A stretch of DNA of 64,000 nt from Chitinophagaceae bacterium. Its GTDB lineage: Bacteria; Bacteroidota; Bacteroidia; Chitinophagales; Chitinophagaceae. The stretch lies in the NCBI GenBank assembly GCA_014879565.1, contig JACSRW010000028.1, positions 62,001-126,000 on the forward strand, written 5' to 3'. This document shows, piece by piece, positions 61,539-64,000 of this stretch (its first letter is position 1; each line of letters begins with the position of its first letter). A program made the translations under genes and the position numbers. The notes below the pieces were generated by a model, which made no database searches, was not told the DNA's origin, and saw only the letters and a program-made list of their open reading frames with translations.

Positions 61539-61826
61539 ATGACAACCCGGATTTCTATTCAGGATATAACCGGCTGGCTGGCAGGTTTACTTTTTTCCTT
61601 TATCGGGATAGTGAATATCGGCTGGGGCAATGATCCCGGCTTTGGCATTTTTGTTTTCCTGTTGTCCCTGGTTTTTTATCCTCCCTTTACAACCCTGCTT
61701 AAACGACTGACGGGTTTCGCCGTTCCGCTCTGGGCTAAAATACTGCTGGCAGTTTTTATACTCTGGGCTGCGCTGGGTGTGGGCGAGTTATTTGATAAGA
61801 TCGGGATGATGCGGAATGCATTCTGA
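61539..61826 (+). CDS. small membrane protein, 95 aa
   Basis: Three predicted helices (residues about 10-28, 33-50, 66-85) and a short polar C-terminus. No family was recognised. It is the first gene after the palindromic promoter and 39 bases before the Dabb gene, so the two may be co-regulated. Confidence 0.7.
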   Translation: MTTRISIQDITGWLAGLLFSFIGIVNIGWGNDPGFGIFVFLLSLVFYPPFTTLLKRLTGFAVPLWAKILLAVFILWAALGVGELFDKIGMMRNAF

Positions 61827-61865
61827 CAGCCGGACTGTTTACCTTTACGGGCACAATCAACCGGT

Positions 61866-62249
61866 ATGAAACGTAAAACCTTTATAACTTCTGCTGACCT
61901 TGTGGCTGCGGCAGGACTCCCTTTCGGGGAAGAAGTACAACAAAAAAAATTACGTCATCAGGTCTTTTTCTGGTTGAAAAATCCGGATTCCGGGGACGAT
62001 AAGCAGGAATTAATAAAAGGATTACAAACACTGGCTGCAATCCCGGTAGTTAAGCAGTTGCGGATTGGGGTGCCGGCCACAACCGAAAAAAGGGATGTGG
62101 TGGATAACAGCTGGCAGGTGTCAGAAATGATGTTATTTGACAGTCTGGACGACCAGAAGTTTTACCAGGAACATCCGTTACACCTGGCGTTTGTAAAACA
62201 ATTCAGTCATCTCTGGCAGCGGGTTGTTGTGTATGATATTATGGAGTAG
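61866..62249 (+). CDS. Dabb-domain protein (stress-responsive alpha/beta barrel)
   Basis: A 127-residue dimeric ferredoxin-like fold. The family signature is LRHQVFFWLKN near residue 30 and the HPLHLAFVKQF stretch near the end. The first 28 residues (TSADLVAAAGLPFGEE) are an unusual extension. Related proteins respond to stress or act as small cyclases, but the role here is unknown. Confidence 0.83.
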   Translation: MKRKTFITSADLVAAAGLPFGEEVQQKKLRHQVFFWLKNPDSGDDKQELIKGLQTLAAIPVVKQLRIGVPATTEKRDVVDNSWQVSEMMLFDSLDDQKFYQEHPLHLAFVKQFSHLWQRVVVYDIME

Positions 62250-62285
62250 TGATCAAAGATTTGTTGCATTCAAACCAGGCATTTG

Positions 62286-63416
62286 TTATTTAAGTATCTC
62301 CCGGTACAGAATATTTACCAGGTCGCGGATGGCATTGTGATAGCCGTTCGTATACCCCGCCTGGCTGCCGCTGATAAAAACCACGATTCCCCATTTTTTT
62401 TTCGGATGAAAAAACATGGCGCTGTTCAGTCCATAGGCGCTGCCGGTATGCCCCGTTAACCGCTCACCGTTAATCAGTTTTTCTGTCTGATGCAGGGCCA
62501 GGCCATAATTTTCTTTTTCGGAGAGGGGGATCTGCATTTGTTTCGAGAGACGGCGGGGAATAATTCGCTTGCCCTTGTAGCTGCCGTAGTTCATGTGCAT
62601 ACACATATAGGTGGCCAGGTCGCGGGCGGAAATTTTCATACCGCCGGTCGGGGAGAATACAGGCGTGGAATACCCGCTGATATAGGAAGCGAGTTCTTCC
62701 CTGCGGGGATGATAGGCATTGGGTTGCGGGATAAAGCGGGCAGAATCCCGGTTGTATTCATAAAGCGTGACAAAAAGAGAATTATCCAGCGAATCCACAC
62801 AGTAACCTCCGTACAGACCAAGCGGATTCAGAATATGTTTTTTTACATACTGATCAAACCGTTCTCCTGAAATTCTTTCCAGGATGGTGCCGGCCAGGTT
62901 AAAATTGAGATTGCAGTACTGGTATCCCTTTCCGGGTTCATAGGCATTATAACATTTTTCCCAGTCCGGGTTTTTTTCGGGGTTGATGGCATCGAGACTG
63001 AAATAACCCTGGCTGTCGTTCAGGGATGACTGATGCGAGAGCAGCAACCGCAGGGTGATCACGGTTTCCGGGAACTTCGGGTGTCTGATCCGGAAACCAG
63101 CCAGGCTGCTGATATCATCTTCCAGGGAGATTTTTCCGGCTTTAACCAGTTGCAGCAGGGAAGTGGCGGTAAAGGATTTGGAGATGGAGGCAATCCGGAA
63201 AAGGTTTTGCTCCCGGAGGGGCTTTTTTGTTTCCAGGTCCTGCATCCCCAGGGCGCGGGTATAAACGATTTCATTATTCTTCACCACGGCCACAGACAGC
63301 CCGGTGATTTTGTACTGCTGAACGATGGTCTGCAGGCTGTCGTCCGGCACCGGTAACTGGGCATACAGAGGTTGAAGGAAAAGAAGGAGGAGCCAGGTGC
63401 AGCAGATCACTTTCAT
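62286..63416 (-). CDS. serine hydrolase of the class C beta-lactamase family
   Basis: A 376-residue secreted hydrolase. The signal peptide ends LYAQ (residue 20). The active-site motif S-x-x-K is S77-I-S-K80, the second motif is YxN in YQYCNLNF, and the third is HTG in LTGHTGSAYG. The family includes penicillin-binding esterases and D-aminopeptidases as well as AmpC, and nothing here proves resistance activity. It is convergent with the Dabb gene, with about 37 bases between the stops. Confidence 0.9.
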   Translation of the reverse strand: MKVICCTWLLLLFLQPLYAQLPVPDDSLQTIVQQYKITGLSVAVVKNNEIVYTRALGMQDLETKKPLREQNLFRIASISKSFTATSLLQLVKAGKISLEDDISSLAGFRIRHPKFPETVITLRLLLSHQSSLNDSQGYFSLDAINPEKNPDWEKCYNAYEPGKGYQYCNLNFNLAGTILERISGERFDQYVKKHILNPLGLYGGYCVDSLDNSLFVTLYEYNRDSARFIPQPNAYHPRREELASYISGYSTPVFSPTGGMKISARDLATYMCMHMNYGSYKGKRIIPRRLSKQMQIPLSEKENYGLALHQTEKLINGERLTGHTGSAYGLNSAMFFHPKKKWGIVVFISGSQAGYTNGYHNAIRDLVNILYREILK

Positions 63417-63419
63417 ATA

Positions 63420-63850
63420 AAATGAGTTGGATACGGAAAGCTAAAGAATTTGCGGAGATTTCGGGCGCAGCGAGAAATCTTACCCCTTCCTTAAAAAATT
63501 TGGCCTGTCATTCCGGGCAAAGCGAGGAACATTCAAGAGCTTAACAAGACTTCTATTAATAAAAGGAGGGATGACATTGCTTTTGTGAGAGGAGTAAGTT
63601 CCCTCGTTTCGCCCGGGTTGACATTGTTGTCATGAGAGGAGTAGGTCCTTCGCTTCGCTTTGGAACGAGAAAGCAGTTAAAAGGGGTTCCTTCGCTTCGC
63701 TTTGGAACGAGAAAGCAGTTAAAAGGGGTTCCTTCGCTTCGCTTTGGAACGAGTACGCTGTCAAAAGGAGTTCCCTCGCTACGCTCGGGATGACAACGCT
63801 GGGGGGTGTTAAAGAAGAAAGACTTCTCGCTGCGCTCGAAGTCGCACACA
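63420..63850. repeat. array of REP-like palindromic repeats with 42-bp period
   Basis: The core ccttcgcttcgctttggaac occurs at 63647, 63689 and 63731, a 42-bp period. Diverged copies lie at 63601 and 63773. Units carry cgctncgctcggg-type palindromes. Translated frames give the familiar HPERSEG-like pseudo-peptides, so the open frames here are repeat artefacts. No gene is present in the 490-bp gap. Confidence 0.9.
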
Positions 63851-63853
63851 AAA

Positions 63854-63883
63854 AAAATCGCCCCGTATCAGGGCGATTTTTTT
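63854..63883. terminator. bidirectional hairpin terminator
   Basis: A 10-bp perfect stem (63854-63863 with 63871-63880) and 7-base loop, with A and T runs on both sides. It ends the minus-strand gene at the window edge. Confidence 0.85.
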
Positions 63884-63907
63884 AAAAGATATGCAGGGGG
63901 AGCCAGC

Positions 63908-64000
63908 TTATAGTCCGCTCAGGGTGATACCGATGCTCCAGGGTCTGACCACAGGACCGGTGCCATCGCGGAAGACGGGGGTGAACTGATAGGAGCCGTA
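63908..64000 (-). CDS. C-terminus of a probable outer membrane protein (5' partial)
   Basis: Thirty codons and a TAA stop (63908-63910) are visible. The peptide reads YGSYQFTPVFRDGTGP and ends RPWSIGITLSGL, with alternating hydrophobic residues as in a terminal beta-strand. The rest of the gene is outside the window, so family and length are unknown. Confidence 0.45.
   Translation of the reverse strand, partial: YGSYQFTPVFRDGTGPVVRPWSIGITLSGL

Noticed and set aside
62286-63416. Antibiotic-resistance beta-lactamase
   Set aside because: The SxxK, YxN and HTG motifs are shared by many esterases and peptidases of this family. There is no specific evidence for beta-lactam hydrolysis.
63420-63850. 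Possible CRISPR array
   Set aside because: The repeats are 42-bp tandem units of palindromic type without unique spacers of constant length, and no cas gene is nearby.
63556-63851. Open frames of 73-97 codons on the minus strand near the right end
   Set aside because: They are translations of the 42-bp palindromic repeat array (HPERSEG / PKRSEG-like text) and not real proteins.

Overview
The window looks like a chromosomal segment of a Bacteroidota bacterium, most likely in or near the Chitinophagaceae. No 16S or other marker is present, so this rests on indirect signs. Promoters follow the Bacteroidota form TTG/TTTG - 19-20 bp - TAnnTTTG (clearest before lysS, typA, tRNA-Asn and the small gene at 61539). 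Families typical of the phylum are present: the coaX / outer-membrane protein / lptC run, a SWIB protein with a histone H1-like tail, PorT-like beta-barrels and heme A synthase. Base composition is near 50% GC, except for a visibly AT-richer patch at about 49.9-52.3 kb.

Layout. 0-9 kb holds the 3' end of korB, a YciO-type threonylcarbamoyl-AMP synthase, rnhB, ctaA, a membrane-anchored patatin, a lipid kinase, a FabH-type ketosynthase and a 49-residue basic protein with its own terminator. 8.5-19 kb holds a Tat-exported Gfo/Idh/MocA oxidoreductase, an HGSNAT-like membrane protein, a lipase-like hydrolase, typA, a secreted MORN-TPR protein, meaB, a WaaE-like glycosyltransferase and an O-antigen-ligase-like protein. 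19.7-29.9 kb holds coaX, an outer-membrane protein, lptC, an aldo/keto reductase, an SDR enzyme, lysS, a beta-barrel protein, two tandem DUF4197 proteins and a flavin reductase. 30-40.5 kb holds a PAS-GAF histidine kinase, gdhA, an AI-2E family permease, the SWIB protein, a TatD family hydrolase overlapping tcdA, a hydrolase / phosphoribosyltransferase pair and a CDP-alcohol phosphatidyltransferase. 40.7-44.3 kb is a complete three-gene acyl-CoA carboxylase operon (carrier, biotin carboxylase, carboxyltransferase). It probably works with MeaB and an unseen methylmalonyl-CoA mutase in propionyl-CoA / methylmalonyl-CoA metabolism. 44.4-49.6 kb holds small envelope proteins, a glycosyltransferase-HAD phosphatase fusion, hflX and a Rieske protein.

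The accessory part is 49.7-57.3 kb. A tRNA-Asn gene is followed by a yefM-yoeB toxin-antitoxin pair bracketed by diverged direct repeats, each carrying the tRNA 3' end and its downstream hairpins. An AT-rich lipoprotein comes next. Beyond it lies a tightly packed five-gene operon on the minus strand: a LolA-like protein, two FtsX/LolE-type permeases, a LolD-type ATPase and an outer-membrane barrel. This reads as a candidate trans-envelope lipid or lipoprotein export machine and is my best candidate for an undescribed system. 57.5-64 kb holds a WG-repeat protein, an unknown secreted protein, an amidohydrolase split by two membrane helices, small genes, a class C beta-lactamase-like hydrolase and a 42-bp-period palindromic repeat array.

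A recurring non-coding theme is short-word, low-complexity tracts and palindromes in the gaps. They often start at, or even supply, a stop codon (hflX, lysS, korB, gdhA). No CRISPR array, rRNA or recognisable insertion sequence was seen.
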